Positions 44,163-52,842 of a stretch of 54,990 nucleotides of DNA are shown here, in pieces (position 1 is the first letter of the stretch; the number at the start of each line of letters is the position of its first letter). The notes below the pieces were generated by a model. That model had not been told where the DNA came from. It worked only from the letters and a program-made list of their open reading frames with translations, and ran no database searches. The translations under genes and the position numbers were made by a program. This DNA comes from Streptomyces bauhiniae. Its GTDB lineage: Bacteria > Actinomycetota > Actinomycetes > Streptomycetales > Streptomycetaceae. Location: positions 1 through 54,990 of the forward strand of contig NZ_SRRT01000014.1 in NCBI RefSeq assembly GCF_004784475.1, read 5' to 3'.

Positions 44163-44302
44163 GAGTGACGGCCGTTCGTGTACGCACCCCCGGAGCACCG
44201 CTCTGGAGGCCGCGCTCAGCGAGTCCCCGCCTCCCGAGTAACGGAAGCTCCCCCGAGATTCAGACCGGGGGCACTCGGTGGCAACCACCATGAGGAGTAC
44301 GA

Positions 44303-44590
44303 GTGTCTCTCGACGCCGCTACGAAGAAGCAGATCATCGCCGAGTTCGGCCAGAAGGAGGGCGACACCGGCTCCCCCGAGGTCCAGGTCGCCATGCTGTC
44401 GCGCCGGATCTCCGACCTGACCGAGCACCTCAAGGCCCACAAGCACGACCACCACTCCCGCCGTGGTCTGCTGATCCTGGTCGGCCAGCGCCGCCGCCTG
44501 CTGCAGTACCTGGCCAAGAAGGACATCCAGCGCTTCCGCGCCCTGGTCGACCGCCTCGGCATCCGCCGCGGTGCGGCCGGCGCCAAGTAA
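44303..44590 (+). CDS. rpsO: 30S ribosomal protein S15
   Basis: 95 aa. The family is unmistakable: ATKKQIIAEFGQKEGDTGSP, EVQVAMLSRRISDLTEHLKA, HKHDHHSRRGLLILVGQRRR and YLAKKDIQRFRALVDRLGIR. S15 binds 16S rRNA early in 30S assembly. The start is the GTG at 44303 with GAGGAG upstream. It is followed by a perfect terminator hairpin and then the pnp promoter region, as in the well-studied Streptomyces rpsO-pnp operon, where readthrough and an internal promoter both feed pnp. Confidence 0.98.
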   Translation: MSLDAATKKQIIAEFGQKEGDTGSPEVQVAMLSRRISDLTEHLKAHKHDHHSRRGLLILVGQRRRLLQYLAKKDIQRFRALVDRLGIRRGAAGAK

Positions 44591-44601
44591 GTCGCCATGA
44601 G

Positions 44602-44638
44602 GGAGCGGTTCCCGAGCCTGTCGGGAACCGCTCCTTTT
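44602..44638 (+). terminator. Intrinsic terminator between rpsO and pnp
   Basis: GGAGCGGTTCCCGA (44602-44615) pairs perfectly with TCGGGAACCGCTCC (44621-44634), loop GCCTG, then TTTT. Partial readthrough into pnp is likely. Confidence 0.92.
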
Positions 44639-44707
44639 GTGCTGTACGGGCCCACCGCCCGTACCCGCCGCAGGTGCGGAAACGTGCGGACTGTCACTCC
44701 CCCTTTG

Positions 44708-44713
44708 TAGGGT
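44708..44713 (+). promoter_or_regulatory. Candidate pnp promoter -10 box TAGGGT
   Basis: TAGGGT lies 206 bases before the pnp GTG, within the 323-base rpsO-pnp gap. Streptomyces pnp has its own promoter in this gap; this is the best -10 match here. The -35 is not consensus. Confidence 0.45.
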
Positions 44714-44769
44714 GTTGGCACAACGCATCACGTACGACACAGAACGAGGAGACGCGCACCGCGCCGCCG

Positions 44770-44832
44770 CCGGTCCTCGGTAGTGGCCCCCAGGGGGGAA
44801 GAGAGCCCCTGGGTGCTTCGATCGAAGACCGG
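44770..44832 (+). promoter_or_regulatory. Intergenic hairpin ahead of pnp, candidate RNase III processing site
   Basis: CCGGTC (44770-44775) pairs with GACCGG (44827-44832), TCG with CGA inside, and an inner CCCAGGGG (44789-44796) pairs with CCCCTGGG (44806-44813). A long structured rpsO-pnp intergenic hairpin cut by RNase III is known in Streptomyces. Equating this one with it is inference. Confidence 0.58.
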
Positions 44833-44913
44833 CCCGCACCAGACGGAGCGCTTCTCCCACCACCGTCCCCACGCCACACGGGCGAGCGGGACGAAGACGA
44901 GGAGAGAACGCTA

Positions 44914-47133
44914 GTGGAGAACGAGACCCACTACGCCGAGGCCGTCATCGACAACGGTTCCTTCGGCACCCGCACCATCCGCTTCGAGACGGGCCGCCTG
45001 GCCAAGCAGGCCGCCGGCTCCGCCGTGGCGTACCTGGACGACGACACCATGGTGATGTCGGCCACCACCGCCTCCAAGGCCCCCAAGGACCAGCTCGACT
45101 TCTTCCCCCTCACGGTGGACGTCGAAGAGCGCATGTACGCCGCCGGCAAGATCCCCGGCAGCTTCTTCCGCCGCGAGGGCCGCCCCTCCGAGGACGCGAT
45201 CCTCACCTGCCGCCTGATCGACCGCCCGCTGCGCCCGTCCTTCAAGAAGGGCCTGCGCAACGAGATCCAGGTCGTCGCCACGATCATGGCGCTCAACCCG
45301 GACCACCTGTACGACGTCGTGGCGATCAACGCCGCGTCCGCGTCGACGCAGCTCGCCGGCCTGCCCTTCTCCGGCCCGATCGGCGGCGTCCGCGTCGCGC
45401 TGATCCGCGGCCAGTGGGTCGCGTTCCCGACGCACACCGAGCTCGAGGACGCCGTCTTCGACATGGTGGTCGCCGGCCGCGTCCTGGAGGACGGCGATGT
45501 CGCGATCATGATGGTCGAGGCCGAGGCCACCGACCAGACGATCAAGCTGGTCGAGGGCGGCGCCGAGGCGCCCACCGAGGAGGTCGTGGCCGCCGGCCTC
45601 GAGGCCGCCAAGCCCTTCATCAAGGTCCTGTGCCGCGCGCAGGCCGACCTCGCCTCCAAGGCCGCCAAGCCCGAGGGCGAGTTCCCGATCTTCCTGGACT
45701 ACCAGGACGACGTGTACCAGGCCCTGAAGAAGGCCGTGCAGCCCGAGCTGGCCCAGGCGCTCACCATCGCCGGCAAGCAGGAGCGCGAGGCCGAGCTGGA
45801 CCGCGTCAAGGGTCTGGCCGCCGAGAAGCTCCTGCCGGAGTTCGAGGGCCGCGAGAAGGAGATCTCCGCCGCTTACCGCGCGCTGACCAAGCAGTTGGTC
45901 CGCGAGCGTGTGATCAAGGAGAAGAAGCGCATCGACGGCCGCGGCGTCACGGACATCCGTACGCTCGCCGCCGAGGTCGAGGCCATCCCGCGCGTGCACG
46001 GCTCGGCGCTGTTCGAGCGTGGCGAGACCCAGATCCTGGGCATCACCACCCTGAACATGCTCCGCATGGAGCAGCAGCTCGACACCCTCTCCCCGGTGAC
46101 GCGCAAGCGCTACATGCACAACTACAACTTCCCGCCGTACTCCGTCGGCGAGACCGGCCGCGTCGGCTCCCCGAAGCGCCGCGAGATCGGCCACGGCGCC
46201 CTCGCCGAGCGCGCCCTCGTGCCGGTGCTGCCGACGCGCGAGGAGTTCCCCTACGCGATCCGCCAGGTGTCCGAGGCCCTCGGCTCCAACGGTTCGACGT
46301 CCATGGGCTCGGTCTGCGCCTCCACCATGTCGATGCTGAACGCCGGTGTGCCCCTCAAGGCCCCCGTCGCCGGTATCGCCATGGGCCTGATCTCCGAGCA
46401 GGCCGACGGCGAGACGCACTACGTCACCCTCACCGACATCCTCGGTGCGGAGGACGCCTTCGGCGACATGGACTTCAAGGTCGCCGGTACCAAGGACTTC
46501 GTGACCGCCCTCCAGCTCGACACCAAGCTGGACGGCATCCCGGCGTCCGTCCTGGCCGCGGCCCTCAAGCAGGCCCGTGACGCCCGTCTCCACATCCTCG
46601 ACGTGATGATGGAGGCCATCGACCGGCCCGACGAGATGTCCCCGCACGCCCCGCGGATCATCACCGTCAAGATCCCGGTCGACAAGATCGGTGAGGTCAT
46701 CGGCCCGAAGGGCAAGATGATCAACCAGATCCAGGAGGACACCGGCGCCGAGATCACGATCGAGGACGACGGCACCATCTACATCGGTGCCGCCGACGGC
46801 CCCTCCGCCGAGGCCGCCCGCGCCACGATCAACGGCATCGCCAACCCGACGATGCCCGAGGTCGGCGAGCGCTACCTGGGTACGGTCGTGAAGACCACCA
46901 CCTTCGGCGCGTTCGTCTCCCTGCTCCCCGGCAAGGACGGTCTGCTGCACATCTCGCAGATCCGCAAGCTCGCCGGCGGCAAGCGCGTGGAGAACGTCGA
47001 GGACGTCCTCGGTGTGGGCCAGAAGGTCCAGGTCGAGATCGCCGAGATCGACTCCCGCGGCAAGCTCTCCCTCATCCCCGTGATCGAGGGCGAGGACGGC
47101 TCGGACGACAAGAAGGACGACGCCGACCAGTGA
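44914..47133 (+). CDS. pnp: Polynucleotide phosphorylase
   Basis: 739 aa. Phosphorolytic 3'-5' exoribonuclease. In Streptomyces it is also reported to synthesise RNA 3' tails (older name guanosine pentaphosphate synthetase, gpsI). Two RNase PH domains are present: PH1 with MMSATTASK-like and FFPLTVDVEERMYAAGKIPG, and PH2 with GETQILGITTLNMLRMEQQL. A KH domain (IPVDKIGEVIGPKGKMINQI, from about residue 587) and an S1 domain (YLGTVVKTTTFGAFVSLLPG, from about 655) follow. The GTG at 44914 has GAGGAGAG upstream; the frame is open earlier but not coding. The stop overlaps the start of the M16 protease gene. Confidence 0.97.
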   Translation: MENETHYAEAVIDNGSFGTRTIRFETGRLAKQAAGSAVAYLDDDTMVMSATTASKAPKDQLDFFPLTVDVEERMYAAGKIPGSFFRREGRPSEDAILTCRLIDRPLRPSFKKGLRNEIQVVATIMALNPDHLYDVVAINAASASTQLAGLPFSGPIGGVRVALIRGQWVAFPTHTELEDAVFDMVVAGRVLEDGDVAIMMVEAEATDQTIKLVEGGAEAPTEEVVAAGLEAAKPFIKVLCRAQADLASKAAKPEGEFPIFLDYQDDVYQALKKAVQPELAQALTIAGKQEREAELDRVKGLAAEKLLPEFEGREKEISAAYRALTKQLVRERVIKEKKRIDGRGVTDIRTLAAEVEAIPRVHGSALFERGETQILGITTLNMLRMEQQLDTLSPVTRKRYMHNYNFPPYSVGETGRVGSPKRREIGHGALAERALVPVLPTREEFPYAIRQVSEALGSNGSTSMGSVCASTMSMLNAGVPLKAPVAGIAMGLISEQADGETHYVTLTDILGAEDAFGDMDFKVAGTKDFVTALQLDTKLDGIPASVLAAALKQARDARLHILDVMMEAIDRPDEMSPHAPRIITVKIPVDKIGEVIGPKGKMINQIQEDTGAEITIEDDGTIYIGAADGPSAEAARATINGIANPTMPEVGERYLGTVVKTTTFGAFVSLLPGKDGLLHISQIRKLAGGKRVENVEDVLGVGQKVQVEIAEIDSRGKLSLIPVIEGEDGSDDKKDDADQ

Positions 47134-48509
47134 CGTCCCGTAGCTTCAAGGCGACGGCCCGCACCTCCTCGGAGGCGCGGGCCGTCGCCCGTACCCAAAC
47201 CCTCATCAAGGGCCGGGACGGCATCGGCACCGTCCGCCGGACCACCCTCCCCGGCGGCCTGCGCATCGTCACCGAGACGCTGCCCTCCGTGCGCTCGGCC
47301 ACCTTCGGCATCTGGGCGCACGTCGGCTCCCGCGACGAGACCCCCGCGCTGAACGGCGCCACGCACTACCTGGAGCACCTGCTCTTCAAGGGCACCGACA
47401 AGCGCTCCGCCCTCGACATCTCCGCCGCGGTCGACGCCGTCGGCGGCGAGATGAACGCGTTCACGGCCAAGGAGTACACGTGCTACTACGCACGCGTGCT
47501 CGACACCGACCTGCCGCTCGCCATCGACGTGGTGTGCGACATGCTGACCGGCTCGCTGATCCGCGAGGAGGACGTCGACGTCGAACGCGGCGCCATCCTC
47601 GAAGAGATCGCCATGACCGAGGACGACGCCGGTGACTGCGTGCACGACCTGTTCGCGCACACCATGTTCGGCGACAACGCGCTCGGCCGCCCGGTCCTCG
47701 GCACGGTCGACACCGTCAACGCCCTCACCGCCGACCGCATCCGCCGCTTCTACAAGAAGCACTACGACCCGACCCACCTCGTGGTCGCGGCCGCCGGCAA
47801 CATCGACCACGCCACGGTCGTCCGCCAGGTCCGCGCCGCCTTCGAGAAGTCGGGCGCCCTGCGGGACAACGGTGCCCAGCCCATCGCCCCGCGCGAGGGC
47901 AGCCGCACCATCCGCACCGCGGGCCGCGTCGAACTGGTCGGCCGCAAGACCGAGCAGGCCCATGTCATCCTCGGCATGCCCGGCCTCGCCCGCACCGACG
48001 ACCGCCGCTGGGCCATGGGCGTGCTCAACACCGCCCTCGGTGGCGGTATGTCCTCCCGGCTCTTCCAGGAGGTCCGGGAGAAGCGCGGCCTGGCCTACAG
48101 CGTGTACTCCTACACCTCGGCCTTCGCCGACTGCGGCCTGTTCGGGGTGTACGCGGGCTGCCGCCCGAGCCAGGTGCACGACGTGCTGAAGATCTGCCGG
48201 GACGAGCTGGACCAGGTCGCCGCGAACGGCCTCAGCGACGACGAGGTCAACCGGGCCATCGGCCAGATGAAGGGCGGCACCGTCCTCGGCCTGGAGGACA
48301 CCGGCGCGCTGATGAACCGTATCGGCAAGAGCGAGCTGTGCTGGGGCGACCACATGTCGGTGGACGACATGCTGGCCCGGATCGCCGCGGTGACCCCGGA
48401 CGAGGTCCGTTCCGTCGCCCGCGACATCCTGGGACAGCGCCCGTCGCTGTCGGTCATAGGCCCGCTGAAGGACAAGCAGGCCGCCCGGCTCGACGACGCG
48501 GTCGCCTGA
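47130..48509 (+). CDS. M16-family zinc protease, insulinase/processing-peptidase type
   Basis: 459 aa, coupled to pnp (GTGA). The inverted zinc motif HxxEH is present as HYLEH (residues 79-83), followed 70-odd residues on by the metal-ligand helix region (EEDVDVERGAILEEIAMTED). The C-terminal M16 half has the substrate-loop phrase MSSRLFQEVREKRGLAYSVY. Single-chain bacterial M16 proteases of this size act as dimers. They are usually cytosolic in actinobacteria, and no signal peptide is seen here. The pnp–M16–dapB order is conserved in Streptomyces. Natural substrate unknown. Confidence 0.92.
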   Translation: MTSRSFKATARTSSEARAVARTQTLIKGRDGIGTVRRTTLPGGLRIVTETLPSVRSATFGIWAHVGSRDETPALNGATHYLEHLLFKGTDKRSALDISAAVDAVGGEMNAFTAKEYTCYYARVLDTDLPLAIDVVCDMLTGSLIREEDVDVERGAILEEIAMTEDDAGDCVHDLFAHTMFGDNALGRPVLGTVDTVNALTADRIRRFYKKHYDPTHLVVAAAGNIDHATVVRQVRAAFEKSGALRDNGAQPIAPREGSRTIRTAGRVELVGRKTEQAHVILGMPGLARTDDRRWAMGVLNTALGGGMSSRLFQEVREKRGLAYSVYSYTSAFADCGLFGVYAGCRPSQVHDVLKICRDELDQVAANGLSDDEVNRAIGQMKGGTVLGLEDTGALMNRIGKSELCWGDHMSVDDMLARIAAVTPDEVRSVARDILGQRPSLSVIGPLKDKQAARLDDAVA

Positions 48510-48545
48510 CCACCGGTCCCTCAACTGCGGTAAGGAAACGAAGAG

Positions 48546-49298
48546 ATGAGCAAGCTGCGCGTGGCGGTCCTCGGCGGAGGCGGCCGTATCGGGTCCGAGG
48601 CGGTACGGGCCGTCGAGGCCGCCGAGGACATGGAGCTGGTCGCGTCCCTCGGCCGGGGCGACAAGCTGGAGACGCTGGTGGACGCCGGCGCCCAGGTCGC
48701 CGTCGACCTCACCACCCCGGCCTCGGTCATGGGCAACCTCGACTTCTGTGTGCGCCACGGCATCCACGCGGTCGTCGGCACCACCGGCTGGACCGACGAA
48801 CGCCTCGCGCAGCTAAGGGGGTGGCTCGACCAGTCCCCGGAGACGGGCGTGCTCATCGCCCCGAACTTCTCCATCGGCGCCGTCCTCACCATGAAGTTCG
48901 CGCAGATCGCCGCGCCTTACTTCGAGTCGGTGGAGGTCGTCGAGCTGCACCACCCCAACAAGGTGGACGCTCCCTCCGGCACCGCCACTCGCACCGCCCA
49001 GCTCATCGCCGAGGCCCGCCGCAAGGCCGGCACCGCCGAGGCCCCGGACGCCACGGTCACCGCGCTGGACGGGGCCCGGGGCGCGGACGTGGACGGGGTG
49101 CCCGTGCACGCGGTCCGGCTGCGCGGCCTCCTGGCCCACCAGGAGGTCCTGCTGGGCGGCGAGGGTGAGACCCTCACCCTCCGCCACGACTCGCTGCACC
49201 ACAGCAGCTTCATGCCGGGCATCCTGCTCGGTGTGCGCCGGGTGGGGTCCGCTCCGGGCCTCACCTTCGGCCTCGAACACTTCCTGGACCTGGGCTGA
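48546..49298 (+). CDS. dapB: 4-hydroxy-tetrahydrodipicolinate reductase
   Basis: 250 aa. Second enzyme of the diaminopimelate/lysine branch, using NAD(P)H. The Rossmann loop GGGGRIGSEAV is at the N-terminus. TTGWTDERLAQL, NFSIGAVLTMKFAQIAAPYF and the active-site motif VELHHPNKVDAPSGTA are all in place. The stretch at 48813 contains the rare codons CTA and AGG next to each other, unlike the rest of the gene. dapA lies 2.5 kb downstream, so two consecutive steps of the same pathway are near each other but not in one operon. Confidence 0.96.
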   Translation: MSKLRVAVLGGGGRIGSEAVRAVEAAEDMELVASLGRGDKLETLVDAGAQVAVDLTTPASVMGNLDFCVRHGIHAVVGTTGWTDERLAQLRGWLDQSPETGVLIAPNFSIGAVLTMKFAQIAAPYFESVEVVELHHPNKVDAPSGTATRTAQLIAEARRKAGTAEAPDATVTALDGARGADVDGVPVHAVRLRGLLAHQEVLLGGEGETLTLRHDSLHHSSFMPGILLGVRRVGSAPGLTFGLEHFLDLG

Positions 49299-49311
49299 GT
49301 ACCCCCACCTC

Positions 49312-49764
49312 ATGCGCGCGAAGATCACTTACCTCGTCACGGCCGCCGTCCTGGTCTTCTACTTCGTCCTGGTCGGCAGCCGGGGCGTGATGCTCATCCA
49401 GTCCGGCACGCTCCTCACCGTCACCTTCGGCGTGGCCGTGCTGATCCTGCCGGTCATCGGCGTCTGGTTCCTCTGGAAGAACACCCAGTTCGTCCGCCGG
49501 GCCAACCAGCTCGCCGCCGAACTGGAGGCCGAGGGCGGCCTGCCCGTCGACGAGCTGCGCCGCACCCCGGACGGCCGGATCGACCGCGACTCGGCCGACG
49601 AGGTGTTCGCCCGGCGCAAGGCCGAGACCGAGGCCGCCCCGGACGACTGGCGGAGCTGGTTCCGGCTCGCCGTCGCCTACCACGACGCCCGCGACACCCC
49701 GCGCGCCCGCAGGACGATGCAGCGCGCCATCGCCCTGCACGACGGCCGCCACCTCCCGGCCTGA
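49312..49764 (+). CDS. Membrane protein with short cytosolic helical domain (TPR-like tail)
   Basis: 150 aa from the ATG at 49312, 13 bases after the dapB stop. Two membrane helices lie in the first 65 residues (ITYLVTAAVLVFYFVLVGSR, FGVAVLILPVIGVWFLWKNT). A charged cytosolic part follows (FVRRANQLAAELEAEGGLPV, then RTPDGRIDRDSADEVFARRK). The end has a tetratricopeptide-like helix pair (WFRLAVAYHDARDTPRARRT). It is conserved next to dapB in Streptomyces to my recollection. It converges with the PH-domain gene, leaving four bases between their stops. Function unknown. Confidence 0.82.
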   Translation: MRAKITYLVTAAVLVFYFVLVGSRGVMLIQSGTLLTVTFGVAVLILPVIGVWFLWKNTQFVRRANQLAAELEAEGGLPVDELRRTPDGRIDRDSADEVFARRKAETEAAPDDWRSWFRLAVAYHDARDTPRARRTMQRAIALHDGRHLPA

Positions 49765-49768
49765 CCCC

Positions 49769-50323
49769 TCAGCCCCGCCGGTACTCCGCGGCCCATGCCT
49801 CGATCGTGTCCGAGGCCCGGTCGAAGCCGGCGGGGCGGTTCAGGAAGTCCAGCGAGTGCGTGGTCAGCAGCGGGGGAGTGTCGTCGGGCGCGCGGTCGTT
49901 GCGGACCAGCGTCAGCGCCTGCCCTTGCACCGTGCGGGGCAGGCCCAGCCAGCGCACCGGCTGCTGTGCCGTCCGCAGTGAGACCACTCGCTCCCAGGGC
50001 ACCGTGCGCGTCACGAGGAAGTAGACCTGGCGCAGGCCGCGCGGGCTGACCCAGACGCCCATGCGCAGCACCCGCAGCGCGCCGACGACGATCGCCCCGG
50101 CGAGCACGAAGGTGACCCCGGCTGAGGTCGTGGTGCCGGTCAGGGCGGTGAGCACGGCCCCGAACAGCACGAACGAGGAGAACAGCAGCCCCAGCGCCGC
50201 CCCGCCCACCCGCCACGGGCCGGGACGGTACGGGCGCCGCCAGCGGTCCCGGTCGTCATAGGGCAGCGAGCTGTCGTCGGCCGCCTCGAAAGTGCGGTCG
50301 GCCGTAAGGAAGGGCAGGGGCAC
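49769..50323 (-). CDS. Membrane protein with PH-like domain
   Basis: 184 aa from the GTG at 50323 (GAGGA six bases upstream); a TTG at 50338 would be five codons longer. Two membrane helices (GGAALGLLFSSFVLFGAVLT, GVTFVLAGAIVVGALRVLRM) precede a compact β-rich region (VSPRGLRQVYFLVTRTVPWE, WLGLPRTVQGQALTLVRNDR) that fits the bacterial PH-domain type. It faces the convergent dapB-side gene with only four bases between stops. Role unknown. Confidence 0.76.
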   Translation of the reverse strand: MPLPFLTADRTFEAADDSSLPYDDRDRWRRPYRPGPWRVGGAALGLLFSSFVLFGAVLTALTGTTTSAGVTFVLAGAIVVGALRVLRMGVWVSPRGLRQVYFLVTRTVPWERVVSLRTAQQPVRWLGLPRTVQGQALTLVRNDRAPDDTPPLLTTHSLDFLNRPAGFDRASDTIEAWAAEYRRG

Positions 50324-50414
50324 GGCTGTTCCTCGCAAGGTCCTCGCACGGGCTTGTGCCCGGTGAGGCTATCCGCCTGTGGCGGGGCTCACCAGCCGTG
50401 GGAGGCCACAAGGG

Positions 50415-50651
50415 TCAGTGACCCGGCGCCGCCTGCGACTGACCGGCCGGCGGCGCGGGCGGAGTGGACAGCGCGGGCATGCCCACTATGAGCGCGCCCA
50501 CTATCCCGGCGACCAGCGTCAGCACGAGCAGCGACCGCCCGGCCCGCTCCGCGCGGGACGCGCGCTCGGGGGGCGGGGGAGTGACATTGCCGCGGAACCT
50601 GTCGGCCTCGGCGACGAAGGCGAAGGGTACGGGCTCACGACGACGGAACAT
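50415..50651 (-). CDS. Small single-pass membrane protein
   Basis: 78 aa, ATG with GGAAGGAGA upstream. One membrane helix (LLVLTLVAGIVGALIVGMPA) is preceded by a charged N-terminal half (VAEADRFRGNVTPPPPERAS, RAERAGRS) and followed by a Pro-rich outside tail. It lies upstream of the PH-domain gene on the same strand with 91 bases between, so the two may share a transcript. No family recognised. The good ribosome site and the clear helix argue that it is real. Confidence 0.68.
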   Translation of the reverse strand: MFRRREPVPFAFVAEADRFRGNVTPPPPERASRAERAGRSLLVLTLVAGIVGALIVGMPALSTPPAPPAGQSQAAPGH

Positions 50652-50790
50652 CTGGGGTGGGTCTCCTTCCGGGGGTCTACCGACCTCACCTCTTCAGACG
50701 ACGGAGTGACCCAAAAGGTGCCCATGTCCGGAAAACCGCTGGATGCGATTTTTGAGGTGAGGTGTTGCTCTGACCGGTGCGCGTGCCCCG

Positions 50791-50796
50791 TATGGT
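50791..50796 (+). promoter_or_regulatory. Candidate -10 box TATGGT for thyX
   Basis: TATGGT lies 35 bases before the thyX start. TTGCTC at 50765 is 20 bases away, too far for a standard -35, so only the -10 is proposed. Confidence 0.33.
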
Positions 50797-50830
50797 GGCT
50801 GCAAACCGCAGAAGTGATGGAAGGACCTTT

Positions 50831-51559
50831 GTGACCACCCCCGAGCCGCTCACGCTCCGTAGCGACGTCACCGTCGAGCTGGTGAAATCCAGCGCCTCCG
50901 ACAGCGACGTCCTCTTCGCCGCCCGTGTCTCCACCCTGGGCGAGCAGTCCCTGGACGAGCTCCAGAAGGACCCCGAGCGCTCCAAGGGCCTCATCAACTA
51001 CCTGGTGCGGGACCGGCACGGCAGCCCCTTCGAGCACAACTCGATGACCTTCCTCATCAGCGCCCCGATCTTCGTCTTCCGCGAGTTCATGCGGCACCGC
51101 GTCGGCTGGTCCTACAACGAGGAATCGGGCCGCTACCGGGAGCTGCAGCCGGTCTTCTACGTCCCCGACACCTCCCGCAAGCTGGTCCAGGAGGGCCGCC
51201 CGGGCAAGTACGTCTTCGTCGAGGGCAGCCCCGCCCAGTACGACGCGGTGCGCGACACCCTGACGGAGTCCTACGAGCAGGCGTACGCCGCCTACCAGAA
51301 GCTCCTCGCCGAGGGCGTCGCCCGCGAGGTCGCCCGCGCGGCCCTCCCGGTCGGCCTGTACTCCTCGATGTACGCCACCTGCAACGCGCGCTCCCTGATG
51401 CACTTCCTGGGCCTGCGCACCCAGCACGAGCTGGCCAAGGTGCCGTCCTTCCCGCAGCGGGAGATCGAGATGGTGGGCGAGAAGATGGAGGCCGAGTGGG
51501 CCCGTCTGATGCCACTCACCTACGCCGCCTTCAACGCCAACGGCCGCGTCGCCCCGTAA
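50831..51559 (+). CDS. thyX: Flavin-dependent thymidylate synthase ThyX
   Basis: 242 aa. Makes dTMP from dUMP with FAD, NADPH and methylenetetrahydrofolate. The ThyX signature RHRx7S appears as RHRVGWSYNEESGRY from residue 88. The flavin/dUMP-binding helix LPVGLYSSMYATCNARSLMH is followed by FLGLRTQHELAK. The GTG at 50831 has GGAAGGA upstream; the open frame to 50777 is unlikely to be translated. A terminator follows 96 bases after the stop. Streptomyces usually carry thyX here, near dapA. Confidence 0.96.
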   Translation: MTTPEPLTLRSDVTVELVKSSASDSDVLFAARVSTLGEQSLDELQKDPERSKGLINYLVRDRHGSPFEHNSMTFLISAPIFVFREFMRHRVGWSYNEESGRYRELQPVFYVPDTSRKLVQEGRPGKYVFVEGSPAQYDAVRDTLTESYEQAYAAYQKLLAEGVAREVARAALPVGLYSSMYATCNARSLMHFLGLRTQHELAKVPSFPQREIEMVGEKMEAEWARLMPLTYAAFNANGRVAP

Positions 51560-51654
51560 CCCTGTTCCCCCGCGCGGAACGGATGTACGGATCAGCCTCC
51601 CGAAGTGTCCGTATTGCGGCATTTAGAGAAGTTCATCTAGCCTGATCAAACGGA

Positions 51655-51692
51655 CCCGGCACTGCTTGAACCCCCGAGCAGGCAGTGCCGGG
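51655..51692 (+). terminator. Hairpin terminator after thyX
   Basis: CCCGGCACTGC (51655-51665) pairs perfectly with GCAGTGCCGGG (51682-51692) across a 16-base loop. A short T-containing stretch (CTCCTTGTTGG) follows. Confidence 0.7.
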
Positions 51693-51786
51693 CTCCTTGT
51701 TGGCCAGAGTGTGACCGGCGTTTGTCCTGACTTTCCCGACACCCCACGGGCAGACCATGGATCGAGTACCGAGTAGCGTGTCACCC

Positions 51787-52686
51787 ATGGCTCCGACCTC
51801 GACTCCGCAGACCCCCTTCGGGCGGGTCCTCACCGCCATGGTCACGCCCTTCACGGCGGACGGCGCACTCGACCTCGACGGCGCGCAGCGGCTCGCCGCC
51901 CACCTGGTGGACGCAGGCAACGACGGCCTGATCGTCAATGGCACCACCGGCGAGTCACCCACCACCAGCGACGCGGAGAAATCGGACCTCGTACGAGCCG
52001 TCGTGGAAGCGGTCGGCGACCGCGCCCGCGTCGTGGCCGGAGTCGGCACCAACGACACCCACCACACCCTCGAACTGGCCCGCCAGGCCGAACGCGACGG
52101 CGCACACGGCCTGCTGGTCGTCACGCCGTACTACAACAAGCCCCCGCAGGAGGGTCTGTACCGCCACTTCACGGCCGTCGCCGACAACACCGGCCTCCCG
52201 GTGATGCTCTACGACATCCCCGGCCGCAGCGGCGTCCCGATCAGCACCGAGACCCTGGTCCGCCTCGCGGAGCACCCCCGGATCGTCGCCAACAAGGACG
52301 CCAAGGGCGACCTCGGCCGCGCGAGCTGGGCCATCGCCCGCTCCGGCCTCGCCTGGTACTCCGGCGACGACATGCTGAACCTCCCCCTGCTCTCCGTCGG
52401 CGCCGTCGGCTTCGTCTCCGTCGTCGGCCACCTCGTCGCCCCCGACCTGCGCGCCCTCGTGGACGCGTACACCTCGGGCGACGTCGTCAAGGCCGCCGAG
52501 ATCCACCAGAAGCTGCTCCCGGTGTACACCGGCGTCTTCCGCACCCAGGGCGTCATGACCACCAAGGCCGCGCTCGCCCTGCTGGGCCTGCCCGCCGGTC
52601 CGCTGCGCGCCCCCATGGTCGAGTGCTCCCCGGAGGAGACCGCCCAGCTCAAGATCGATCTTGCGGCCGGCGGGGTACAGCTCTGA
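51787..52686 (+). CDS. dapA: 4-hydroxy-tetrahydrodipicolinate synthase
   Basis: 299 aa from the ATG at 51787 (MAPTSTPQTPFGRVLTAMVT); an in-frame ATG at 51757 would add ten residues. First committed step to diaminopimelate and lysine. The TIM-barrel active site is intact: NGTTGES, the tyrosines in VVTPYYNKP (115/116), and the Schiff-base lysine Lys170 in IVANKDAKGDL. The final helix region KLLPVYTGVFRTQGVMTTKA fits. DapB is encoded 2.5 kb upstream, so two consecutive pathway steps are nearby. It is followed by a 156-base gap to rnj with a leader hairpin. Confidence 0.96.
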   Translation: MAPTSTPQTPFGRVLTAMVTPFTADGALDLDGAQRLAAHLVDAGNDGLIVNGTTGESPTTSDAEKSDLVRAVVEAVGDRARVVAGVGTNDTHHTLELARQAERDGAHGLLVVTPYYNKPPQEGLYRHFTAVADNTGLPVMLYDIPGRSGVPISTETLVRLAEHPRIVANKDAKGDLGRASWAIARSGLAWYSGDDMLNLPLLSVGAVGFVSVVGHLVAPDLRALVDAYTSGDVVKAAEIHQKLLPVYTGVFRTQGVMTTKAALALLGLPAGPLRAPMVECSPEETAQLKIDLAAGGVQL

Positions 52687-52790
52687 CAACAGACTTCAGC
52701 ACCATCCGAGCCACACAACCGCAGTACACAACAGCACAGCGGGCGCACCGGCGTCCCGCCCCCCTTATGACAACCGCACGCACTGAACGT

Positions 52791-52828
52791 CACGCGCGCC
52801 ACGTGCCCACCGGTACGTGGCGCGTGTG
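52791..52828 (+). promoter_or_regulatory. Leader hairpin immediately before the rnj ribosome site
   Basis: Bases 52791-52804 pair with 52815-52828 over 14 bp with a single G-T, loop GCCCACCGGT. AGGAGAG begins three to four bases after the stem. Such a stem could control translation or stability of the rnj mRNA; possible self-cutting by RNase J is inference. Confidence 0.55.
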
Positions 52829-52842
52829 GTCAGGAGAGTCTT

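Noticed and set aside
50765..50796. TTGCTC/TATGGT as a complete thyX promoter
   Set aside because: Spacer is 20 bp, too long for a standard promoter; only the -10 box was kept.
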